A DNA stretch of 64,000 nt from Alopecurus myosuroides (Eukaryota; Streptophyta; Magnoliopsida; Poales; Poaceae). Positions 31,871-42,600 of this stretch are shown in pieces (within the stretch, counting starts at the first letter, position 1; each line of letters opens with the position of its first letter). The DNA is taken from positions 12,498,826 to 12,562,825 of the forward strand of contig CM054062.1 of the NCBI GenBank assembly GCA_028641055.1, written 5' to 3'. A program made the position numbers and the translations under genes. Below the pieces are notes generated by a model. The model worked only from the letters and a program-made list of their open reading frames with translations, ran no database searches and was not told where the DNA came from.

Positions 31871-34100
31871 ATGAGTAGCACAATGGCCTCTGGAGATGTT
31901 CATTCCGGTAGTGACGAAACAATGGAGGGGGAAGGATCCTCCATGGCGGCAGCGGCGACGGCCGCATCAAGCGAGGCACACATTACTTCTCCTTCATCGC
32001 CCATGGCCTATCCTCTGGCCGGGAGCGTAGCGGATTCAGCGCCAGCATCCGGTGCATCCGCCGCAGCGAAGGGGAAATTGAAGGCGGCGGACGACATCAC
32101 TGCTCCGAAGCTCGATGCCGGTGGTGACGACGACGACGGAGCCGAGGAAGAAAGTGCCAACGGGTACTGGATCCCTAGCTCTGTCACAACGCCGAATAAT
32201 GGGTTCGTGCCAAGGAAGAAATGGCAGAGCGTGGAAGGTGACACGGAACCCAAGCCCCGGGACGACGAGCACGTCGTCCTCTTATCGCATATGCAACGTG
32301 GGTTAGGACTCTTGTCGTTCGCCTTTTTCCTCTCCATCCTCGATTATTACGGCGTCCAGTCTCACAACTTGACGCCCGGTGCCATTTTATACATTTTCGC
32401 CTTCCAGGCCCTCTTCGATGGCTACTTAGGAATAGCCCCGAGCCTAGATTTCTTTAAATATTGCTTTTATGTGAGGAGAGAGCCAAACCGCAAATGGGGG
32501 GTTGAAGGTGTGTGGAACCATCTACCTCAACCTTCATCGGAAGAGGGAACTTTGGTTCCTCAAAGATCCAAAATCTGAATCCGTTAAGTATTGGTCGTCC
32601 ATGTTCTTTTACGTGGAAGATGTGCCCTCCCCGAGGAAGACAATGGGGCTTCCGCAGTTTGTCAACGGCGCGGCTGTCCCTAGGGACAGTTGGAAGGAGG
32701 ACGCCGTACAGACGCTTCCGGTGAATCTGGAGAAGATCAAACGGGGGATCACCAAGCTCACTACGTCAGAACCCGAACTCACCAGAGCAGAAACTGTGCT
32801 CTGCTGGTTCCGTCGTAGGATCCAGCCACTTTCCCATCGGGAGGGCAAGCTGATGAGTGCTTTGATGAGTTCGACAGGCTTATTACGGGGTTTGGGGGCA
32901 ACCTAAAGCCAGAAGATTAAAGAATAGTGCTTTGATGAGTTCGACATGCTTATTCCGGGGTTTGAGCACAATTTTGTGCCTACCCCACTTCCTCGTCCAG
33001 CAAGGTGCCTACAGGCTCATACATCTATCGGGAGGGATTCACCTTCCGCCCTAAGGAAGTAATGGACGAAGGGTTTTCCTTTCTTGGAACCCAGTTCCAG
33101 CGCTACAACAAGGATTTCCTGGAGGTGCTGGGGCATGTAGGCCATATGAATACGGTAAACATCCTTATCCCTTGCCCCAGAGTAATTTTTCAAATTTTTG
33201 TCGGATGATTACTCTTATATTCCTATTGGATTTTGACTCTGCTTTCCCTTTTCTTTTTTGCTTTACGTCCTAGAAGACGATTGAGCAAGCAAACGAAGAA
33301 GTGTTTTCCGCTTTGAGGGAAAGCAACAAGAAGATGCGGAAGATGGTGAGTCTTCAGAAGGAGACGAACAACCAAGGTAATCTTGCTTTTGGCTTTTTCC
33401 TTCTCGTTTTTAACTTTCGGCTTTTCCTTTGGAATTCGAGTTTTTTACCTTCTCCTTTCTTAGACATTATTGAGGCAGCCAAGGAGGCCCTCTCAAGCGC
33501 TGGTAATGCCCAAGGGCTACACGATGAGAACCTTCGCCTTGCGAAGGACTTTGAGAAATCTGACAGAGAGTTCAAGCTCTGTCACTATTCCCTTTGCACG
33601 GCGGAGACAAAAATGGCGGAGCAAGAAGCGCAGTCCGTCAAGGACGCAGAGGCCATCTAGGACCTCCCGAAGAAACATGGGGATGCATTGGACGATCTCA
33701 ACGTCCTGGACATCGAACTTCTTGGTAAGACTTTTCTTTTTGTCCACTTTTACGCTCCTTCTTTCTGCTTTTTTCTTCTTTCTTCGCAGTTTTGTCTAAC
33801 ATCGAGATTTTTTCCTTTCCAGAGGAGGAGGACAAGACCAAGACCCAGATTGACAATATACGGGCATTTTCTGCCTACCTTGCGGAGATTCGTGCATCCG
33901 GGAAGAGATTTATTGCTAAGTTTCTTCTCGGGAAGAAGTTGGAGCGGGTGACGGAGCGTGCGGTTGCGCTGGATACTGCCGTTGAGACGCAAGACGGTCT
34001 CCTGCGTTCCGCTGCCCGTGGTGGGGCGAAGATGGCTCTAGGCCTTCTTCGTTTCCATTATGTGGCTCTAGGCCTGCGAAACATCGCGTCGCCGGCGTAA
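31871..34100 (+). pseudogene. Element E gene, Transposase_28-like, unit 2
   Basis: Same structure and lesions as the unit 1 copy: a frameshift near 32505, an in-frame TAG ending at 33660, and GT..AG introns before the last coiled-coil exon. It differs by a stretch of about 100 bp (about 32855-32970) in which TTTGATGAGTTCGACA plus GCTTATT occurs twice. The domain-bearing first part (31871-32578) is open, with LTPGAILYIFAF where unit 1 has LTPDAILYIFAF. Confidence 0.7.
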
Positions 34101-34722
34101 ATGCTTGGCGTGCTATGGACGGCCATCACGTCACGTTGAAAAGCGGGGAAGTGCGTTAACACGGGGTGACCGGCCTGCTGCATGACGATATAACTCTCGT
34201 CTATGGCTCTATGCCGGCTTCTCTCTATGACGAGCGGGACCCTACTGTCGGGAGGGATGACCAGACAATGTCCGGCGCTCTCAAGAAGGCCCCCAAGATT
34301 GAAGGGTGAGCTGGGTTTGTCGGACATAAATTTGACGGGTGGACACGCCTAGGGTTGCCGCTGTGTGCGGTTTTTTGATCCGTACCCCAATGAGCAATTG
34401 GGGGGCCGTTCGAAGGTGCAGGTGGATATGCTCTTAGACGTGAGAGACCATCTCATGTCCATCCGCCCTTCACATCAGTGAAGGATACTTAGATGTTCCT
34501 TTCGTATCGCCACGATTTACACAGCAGGCAGGATGGCGTGCACATCGTGTGGATCATGGCAAGCTTCGCGCGCCTGGAATGTTAGGAACTAGGGCTAATG
34601 AACAAAAGTAACGAGAAGAAAAAAGACGTACGGTTAACACGTTGCAAAACACCGTCGTCTCCCTGGTGTGTTCCTCTCTTCTTCATTGTGATCCGGGGCA
34701 GGTCCAGCAGATTCACTCGGCC
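34101..34722. other. Element E downstream sequence, unit 2
   Basis: No gene is seen. It ends at the unit junction GGCC/AGTGATTGC (34722/34723). Confidence 0.5.
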
Positions 34723-35117
34723 AGTGATTGCTATATTTTTTTTTTGAAGAAAATGACCAAATGTTCATTCACCAAACGAAGCAAAAAAAGATTGAAGTCT
34801 ATCAAGTATCAACTGATAGATTGCTAATTGAAAGGTTATCATTCAACAATTAGATTGAAAGGCTTGAGAAACTGAGCACTGGCTCGGACATATGTGATCG
34901 TCTATCAAGTAGTAGGGATGCACCCAGGAGAAAAATTGAAAGAAAGATTACTGATTGCAATTCGAAAATTTCTTTCTGAGACAGCACTAACACTACAACC
35001 GTATTATTTACAAAGCTCAGGAAAGATTAAATCGATTTCCTTGCTTGTTACATTCCGTCACATCAGGCCTCATGCATATAGCATTACAAAGATGTGTGGA
35101 CAAATCACTAGCTACGT
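34723..35117 (-). other. NAC3 3' flank
   Basis: Homologous to the other NAC 3' flanks. No gene is seen. Confidence 0.55.
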
Positions 35118-36119
35118 TTACATCAACTGATCATGGAGAGGTGCCTCCGAACCGCACGGGCCTAAAAAGGATAAGAGCTCGTCGACGTTCTCCGGCAGCT
35201 CAAAATCCATGAAGGACTCATCGAACGATTCTTGACCAAACTGTGGTAGCATCCATTCCGGCGCAGCAGCATCCATCACGCCTGGGGCTCCTCCTTGTCC
35301 TTGAACTGATGATGGTGCAGCGCTGTGAGCTCCGAGGTTCATCCTGCTCCCGTCCACCAAGTCTTGATGTGTCGATGCCCCGCCGTAGTCTGTGCCCGAC
35401 AAGAAGAACGAGTCTTGGCAAGAATACTGCTGGTGCTGGTACTGGTATTGGTATTGGCATTGGTAGTCTTGATCTGAGCAGGAGGGTGCACTGCCGCCAT
35501 CTTCATCGTCCACTCTAGGAAAGACAGAGTTGGACGCAGAGGTCTGCTCCTGGAGAAGATCGCGCTCTGCTCTCGCTCGCGCGTAATCGTCCGGCTCCCT
35601 CTTGGCATTCTCCCCATGACCACCGAATCGGACGCGATACAGCCTCAGCGACGACGAGGCCAGATCCATGGGGGCGGTGATCGAATACTCGTGCATCACC
35701 CATCCCGTGCTACCCTTCTGACCGTTGAGGTGGAAGCTGAGCATATACTTCTTCCAGGTGATCTCCGACTCCATGCCGCTGCCACCGTCAAGGACGCGCA
35801 GCCTGTCGCCGTCCACCAAGAACTTCTCCCCTTTCCAGGTTCCGCCGCCGACGCAGGAACGTCTCTGCCGACCGCCCTCGCTGTGGATCGATTGCCCGTT
35901 GGCGAAGAAGAAGGCCTCGTTGGCCTTCGGCTTGTGTTTGTCGACGAGCTCCCACGGCGGCGCGCTCAACGGATCGTCCTCGAAGATCATGCCCTCTAAA
36001 GGGAGCTGCTGGCCCAGGAGCCGACGGAGAAGGAAGTATTCCAGCAGCTCGTCGTCCTCGGGGTTGAACTTGAAGCCAGCCGAGAGGCCGAGGCCGAGCA
36101 CGTCTTCCGCCTCCTCCAT
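35118..36119 (-). CDS. NAC-domain transcription factor, copy 3 (NAC3)
   Basis: 333 residues, intronless, start ATG at 36119. The NAC domain is complete and of the NAC1 type at subdomain A (GFKFNPEDDELLEYF). From the linker onward it follows NAC4: MDLASS, an added VFP after SASNS, a longer CQYQYQYQHQQ repeat, SRMNLGAHSAAPSS, PEWML and the shorter PENVDELL. The C-terminus stays acidic and hydrophobic as expected of an activation region. It is open and probably functional. The TATA-like box is at 36225-36232. Confidence 0.9.
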   Translation of the reverse strand: MEEAEDVLGLGLSAGFKFNPEDDELLEYFLLRRLLGQQLPLEGMIFEDDPLSAPPWELVDKHKPKANEAFFFANGQSIHSEGGRQRRSCVGGGTWKGEKFLVDGDRLRVLDGGSGMESEITWKKYMLSFHLNGQKGSTGWVMHEYSITAPMDLASSSLRLYRVRFGGHGENAKREPDDYARARAERDLLQEQTSASNSVFPRVDDEDGGSAPSCSDQDYQCQYQYQYQHQQYSCQDSFFLSGTDYGGASTHQDLVDGSRMNLGAHSAAPSSVQGQGGAPGVMDAAAPEWMLPQFGQESFDESFMDFELPENVDELLSFLGPCGSEAPLHDQLM

Positions 36120-36698
36120 GGCGCGATTTGCGATGCTAGCTAGGGTTGGCAAGATCGAGTTTCTTGCTTGCTACAGGAAATGTGAGGCGTGGTTTGGAAC
36201 GTGGTTTGGAAGCAGACGTCCTAGTATTTATTCCCCATACTGGGTACGTAGGGTACGGCGACGGATTCTTTCCTAACTGGATACGGATTCCGAATTAGTA
36301 GAAACTTACTGGCAAAGTTTTCACGTCAAAGTTTCAACGTCCGTGCACCGCTTGCGCCAATCGGTTTTGTTGCCTCCCCTAGCGTCAAACATGCATGGAA
36401 AGTTGTCTCCCTAGCGTAAAAACATGCATGGAAAGGAAACCTGCATGGAAAGGAAAGTGGCGTAAAAACGAGTACTGGAGTTGGTTGTCCGCGTTAAAAA
36501 ACTTGTTGGCAAAGTTTTCACGTCAAACAGCTTGCACGAATCGGAAAAACAGGTTTTGTTGGGTAGACACGCCATATGTTTGAAAAAGGACAGCACTGGG
36601 CGTCCGGGATAATTTTTTTCCATCCCCCGGGTCCCCTGCATGACACGTGTCCATTCCCCCCCCTCCCCCCCAAAACGCACTTTTGCTTCGGGAGCAAA
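36120..36698 (-). promoter_or_regulatory. NAC3 upstream region
   Basis: No gene is seen. It closely matches the NAC2 upstream region, including the roughly 40-bp deletion, and keeps two CATGCATGG motifs. Confidence 0.45.
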
Positions 36699-37870
36699 AA
36701 TAATACCCGCTTTTGCTCCGTGTAGAAAAAACGGTTCGTTTCGAAAAAAAAAAGACAGATCTCGCCGGAGATGTCGCCGGAGACTCGCCGGAGACCTGTA
36801 GCAAAAAAATTGCTACAGTAGCAAAAAGTCAAATGTCGTCGGAGCAATGGCCGGAGACTTTTGCTCGCCGGAACAATGGCCGGAGCAAAAAAATTATTCT
36901 AATATAGCAAAAAAATAACGTTATTGTAGCAAAAAATTTATTCTATTATAGCAAAAAATCGGACCTCGCCAGAGTTGTAGTAGCAAAAAATTTGTAAAAA
37001 AAAAGCAAAAAAAAAGAAAAACGTATTGTAGCAACCATTTGTACAGAAATTAGGTAGCAAAAAAAACTCCGGCGGCGCGGCCTTGGCGATGATCCGCCGC
37101 ACGACGTCGAGGTCCCCCGCGCTGCGTGGCGAGGTGGAGCTCCTCACCCGGCGTCTGTGAGGAAGCCCGCAGCTCCCCACCCGGCGGGCAAGTGGGGCTG
37201 CTCGGCGCCGGCGCCATGGGGGCCGCATCGACGGGAGGGGACGGCGGCGGCGTGAAGCACCACCACCACCTGGCGGAGGCGTACGCGCAGGCGTCGTCGA
37301 CCGGCCGCACCACCCTGGCGGCGCGCGCGCCGCAGCCAGCCTCGGACCCCGGCCTCGCGCTGCGCCTCCCCTTCTACTCCGGGGACGGGTCGTCGCCATC
37401 CGCCGTCGGCCTCCTGGTCTTCTTCCTGGGGGCTGCAGCGCCAAGGCCTCCTGGTATTCTTCCGTCGGCGCCATGGGGGCTGCAGCGCCAAGGCCTCCTG
37501 GTCTTCTTCCGTCGGCGCCATGGGGGCTGCAGCGCCAAGGCCTCCCCGGAGTTCTCCACGGGAGCGGAGGCGGTTGAGGAGGAAGATGCGGATAATGTCG
37601 CTGCCTCCCGCGTGCCAGCGAGGCGGGGGATCGAGACACGCGATCCCCCGGCTTATCATCAGCGTTTTCCTTTGAAAAAACATGTATGGATCCACACGCA
37701 GTGGACAGTGCACATTTTGAGGATTTGAATTTTTGTCGGATTTGTTATTTTGTACACACGGCTGGAGTTCGACATCATCTACATCTAGTTTTTTTTTCTC
37801 AATTTTTTATAACTTTGAAATGGAGATTTTCAAATTTTCAAAATATCAGACTCCATGATGCGCAAGCTCT
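36699..37870. other. A-rich stretch, GC-rich gene-fragment-like segment and AT-rich tail, unit 3
   Basis: Same content as 22196-23375, including the 47-bp minisatellite (about 37430-37545) and an open 200-codon + frame (37126-37728) with no recognised domain. Confidence 0.5.
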
Positions 37871-38300
37871 CACTAGTACAAAACCTCACTTTAGAGCCGG
37901 CTCACTTACATATGCCAACCGGATCTAGGCAATGGTCTCTAATGTGTGTACCATAAGAGCCTGTTTCAAAAACCGGTTCTAATGACGTAATCCTTGAGAC
38001 GACTAGAAAAGAAACCTGTCTCTATCACCACTCACGGGCCGACAACGCCGACCACTTGGCCATAAGTTCCCTTGAGTGGTGTTAGTGGTGTATCATACGA
38101 CTGCTTGAAAATGTCAAAGACGGGACCTCACCGGTGTTAGTGCGGTAATCGTGGGGACACAAATCGGGTCGGTGTTGGCGAGAAGGTACGGTCCAGAGCC
38201 TCCATACGGCTTTCTGAGTGAGTTCATTAGCTACTGTCCACGCAACTAGAGTTATTTTTTCATGTTGGTTTTTGTATATACGATGAATTATCAACAAGGC
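37871..38300. mobile_element. CACTA-like transposon end, unit 3
   Basis: Starts CACTAGTACAAAACC and matches the other units with few changes. Confidence 0.5.
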
Positions 38301-38684
38301 AAGTTAACTATGTTTGACCGATAGGGATTGATTGATCGAAGTTGGATGTATGATATGTGGAGGGCGAACGAGGCTTTGATCGAAGCCTTGGACGATATTC
38401 AGAGTCGCGGAAGGAGATATGACGAGGAAGAGAAATACACATGATGTGTTCCGTGATCAGGTTTTCCGGAAGAGGTAGGCATCTCACAAGGGATAACCGC
38501 GGTGGAGCGTTTTGGGGCGAGGACACAGAGTTTACCCAGGTTCAGGTTAGCCGGAGAAACTCCCTACTTCCTGCAAATCAACTATGACGGCGTTCGATGA
38601 GCACATGGTACAAGTACCTAGACAGATTGAGTATATGGCTGAATCTGCCTAGGGTTTCTCCCGCCTGACTTTATATAGAGAGTT
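38301..38684 (+). mobile_element. Element E, left part, unit 3
   Basis: Equivalent to 9488-9870; it ends in GAGTT at 38680-38684. Confidence 0.55.
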
Positions 38685-39696
38685 TGATATAGGTGTTGAC
38701 CTCTAAGTTGGCCCGATCTTCACGAATTGACAAGAACGCACGAAGAACACACGAAGAACGCGAAGAACACGATGAACTCACACACACACAAAAGGGGAAG
38801 ATAACTCGTGAAGCCTACGAGGGATCGCAAACCCAAGTCAACAACACGCTAATTGAAACTGATTCCTCTCACCGGCCGGTCCACCGATCCAACAGAAGCC
38901 GCAAGGGGAAGGTTAGCAAGAACTACTAGAGTCACAAGATGAAAGAGTAGCTCCTTGGAGAGATCTTGATACAATCCGATAGATGAATCTATGGAGTAGC
39001 CATGGATCCCATGGGGGAGGTTCTCCACATGGGAGGAGGAGCAACAAGCTCAATTATATCTCAAAGTCAACTCTAACCCTAGAACTAGCCACCATAGTCC
39101 CTTATATAGCCTAGGGGGAAAGGTGGGTCGAAACGGTGCCAAAACGGTGCATTTCCGTGCAAAACTGGGCAGCCCGGCGTGGGAGGCCGGCGTGGGAGGC
39201 AGCGCCCAGCCTGGGGCAGCCGGCCTTGGGGCCGGCCTGAGGCCGGGGTGTAGGCCGGGGCCCTCGGGCTGGTGCCCGGCCTGAGGCCAGGGTGGGAGGC
39301 CGGCTCCCTCGGGTTGGTGGCCGGCCTGAGCCCAGGGTAGGCCGGCCTAAGGACAAGGTGGGATGGGGAGGCCGTCCTGGGGCCAGGGGAAGCCGACCTG
39401 GCCGGGGGTTGAGGCCAGGGGCCCCGTTTTCCTCCGTTCTTCCTCCTCGGAGCTCCGATCTTGACGCCGTCTTCACCCACTTCCTTCCTAGCTTCATGTG
39501 CACCTTCTTGGATATGTTCTTGAGAATCTTGGGCACCATCTTGGGCCTCCATGGTGTGATCCCACCTATGCATGTAGAAGGGTATTCATGAGGTAGAGCA
39601 CCGTTCACCAAGTCACCGAAAACATACGGAGATAGGAGTGAGTTCACCTTGTTGTGTATCGATGTTGTGCTTGGTTGAATACGGTGGGCTACATCA
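38685..39696 (-). repeat. L3 left LTR
   Basis: 1012 bp. The GC-rich GGCCGGCCTG-type block is at about 39170-39425. Confidence 0.92.
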
Positions 39697-42600
39697 TCTC
39701 CCCCCTTGAAGAAGAGTCGTCCTCGACTCTCGTCAATCCATTTGTGAGCGGTAGAAGGAATGTTGACGACGAAGATGTCGTTGAAGTTGAGCCGCTTGTC
39801 GAAGACCATGTGACGGTAGGCTCGTAGTGGAGGTGGTCCAAAGGTGATGAAGATCATGAAATGTTCCTCCTTGGATGGTTGAGGGAGATCATGCGAGGCG
39901 GTGTAGTCGTTGAAGTTGAGCCTCTTATCGAAGGTCATGCCAAGATATGCTCGTGGAGGGTGCAGTCCAAAGGTGATGACGATCTTGACATGGTCCCCAT
40001 TGGATGGATGAGGGTGAGCTTGCGGAAGCGGTAGAGTGTATATGAACTTGACGCCTTGGTTGCACGCCACTCCATGGGGTGCGTTGTTGTTGATGCTCGT
40101 GTCGAAGTTCATGTACATCTTGGCAGTTGATGTGTAGTCGTGGTGATCATTGTCGTTGACGCGCTTGTCGAACTCCAAGTGCATCTTGACGAAGGGGATG
40201 TAGACGTGGTAGTCATTGTCGTTGACGCGCTTGTCGAACTCCAAGTACATCTTGACGTGGGGGATGTAGATGTAGAAGTCGTTGGCGTGGATGCGCATGT
40301 GGATCTCCAAGTACATCTTGACATGAGGGATGTAGGCGTAGAAGGCGTTGTTGTCGTAGTGCTTGTGATGCGCCGTGTAGATCTTGACTTGAGTAGTGTG
40401 GATGGAGGATGCATCGTCGTAGAACTTTTTGTCAATCTCCATGTGGATCATGACGAGTTGAATGTGCTCCTTCCAAATCTTCAAGTCGGTGTCGATGTTC
40501 ATGCGGTGTGGAGAGCCATGTATGTGGAGAAGTCCATGAGGTCGAAGATGCTTGATAGGGTCACCAAATCTCTGCAAAATAGACAACAAAGATGGAGAGA
40601 GAGTTGGTAAGCCGTTAGTATCAATAAGCACAAATGGGGTTTTTCTCTCAACTCTCATCTCACTATTGGTGGCTATCATGGCAATGCCTCTAGGAGCACT
40701 CATGCTTTTTCCACTCATGATGGGCTTGTGGCTCTCACTCACGTGATGGTGGATCTCTCTCTCACCACTCATCTCACTAGAAGCTTGAGAGGGGACACTA
40801 GAAGGCTCCAAAGTCTTGGCACAAGAGGTGCGCGGGTGTGTCGAAGTCGTTGCATTGCTTGGAGTCGGTAGTGTCATAGCATGTGGCGAGGAGGATTCGA
40901 GCATCTCATCTCTTGGATTGATCTTCAAGTGTGGAAAGGGTGGCTTTCTTGGAGGAGGAGGTAGGGTCATGGCTTGTGTCGAAGAAGGCTCCGTCATCTC
41001 CATGATGTGGTAGTGTAAGCCATGCCTTGTAGCATCCTCAAATGGTCGATGATGATGATGATGAAGATATCCTTGGCTAGAATGGTGGCTTGAGCGTGGC
41101 CTTGTGGAGGTTGGCATGAGATGCTTTGAAGTCAAGGGTAGTGTGTCACCCAATTCGTCGTTACCTCCATCAATGATAGATGAGCCATTGACGCCGGCTC
41201 TAGAGAGGTTGAATTGTTGGTTCTTATCTTGAGGATAGGCTTGAAGAACTCGTGTCAACACTCGCGATGAATTCTCGGCCTCATTGCAATAGACACTTTC
41301 GTCACCATTGGTTGGCATGTCCAAGGAATTGAGAGCTAGTTGGTGCAAGGCATAGTATTGGCCTTCACTCATGTAGGCATGGTCACCATTTTGGTTGGCA
41401 ACCATGATCATCTCATTGGTAGCATTGGAAACTCTCTTGTGGATGGTTGGAGTTGGCACTTGTGTCATTGAAGACGAGGAAGAAGAATGCCTTAGAGATG
41501 ATGGCAAAGTATGAGCCTCTTTCACAATGTCACATGCATCAACGTCTTCATCATAGAGTGGTAGAGTGGTATCCTCATGCGCATGGTGATGTCGATCTTG
41601 TGTCATGGGAGGAATAGCTTCACACTCTTGATGTTGTTGTTGCGCTTGTGGTGATGAGGGAAACTCATGCTCTTGATCATGAAGGTCATTGTTCATCCTC
41701 ATAGAATGTCGCTCATGGAAGTTGTGGTTGGGTGTTGGTGGTGAAGTATCTCTCGCCTCTTGTCTCGATGAAGTAGTGGTATCATAGTGTCCATGGCGAG
41801 GATATTCTTGATCCTTGTCGAAGGCGGGGTGCGAAGAGAAAGCACATTGTTGGTGAAGATGAGGTGGAGGCTCCCATTCCTCATGTTGGTGATGATGCGA
41901 TGGAATTCCTTGGTCAAGTGGGTGCGGTGCTTCATCCAATATGGTAGGAGGAGAATCATGGATAGCAACTCCATTTGCTTGTTGTTGGCGAGGTCGCTCA
42001 TGTGGGTCCTCATCAAAAATAGGAAGTGATAGGTCACTTGGAGCATCTTCACTTGCTTGTTGGTGACGTGGTCGCTCAAGAGGTTCCTCATCAAACATGG
42101 GAAACGAGAGATCATGGGTAGCATCCGCGCCTAGTTGAGGTCGAAGTGGGCGCTCATTGGGGTCTTCATCAAAGAGAGGAAGTGAGATATCATTTGTAGC
42201 ATTCCCACTTGGTTGTTGTTGATGGTGGTGCTCATAGGGGTCCTCATCAAAGATGGGTAGTGAAGTAGCATGTTGAGCATCCTCATTGGTTTGGCGATGG
42301 CGGTCATGATGGAGAGGATGGCGCCGGTGGTCATTGTGGTGGAGATGTGGTAGGCATTCACTAGAAGCCATGTCGAGGGCACCTTCTTGATAATGGCCTT
42401 GGTCTTGGTGGTCATTGTGGTGATGACGCACATTTTGCCTTGGAAGCCTTGAATGTGGGCGAGCACCATCCACGAAACCATGTAGACCATAGTCATGAGT
42501 CGAGCTTGGAGAAGGTGGGTGATGAAGAATATCCGGTCGTAGAGGGTGATCTTGAAGAGGGTCACCACGGCCTTGTCGGTGTCGAGGTCGAGGTAGTGGT

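Larger units (their letters stand above)
20238..34722. repeat. Tandem unit 2 of the NAC array (14,485 bp)
   Basis: Same order of parts as unit 1. Its NAC C-terminal half matches unit 1, while a short NAC N-terminal tract matches unit 4, and the rest of the unit is closer to units 3 and 4 than to unit 1. Confidence 0.93.
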
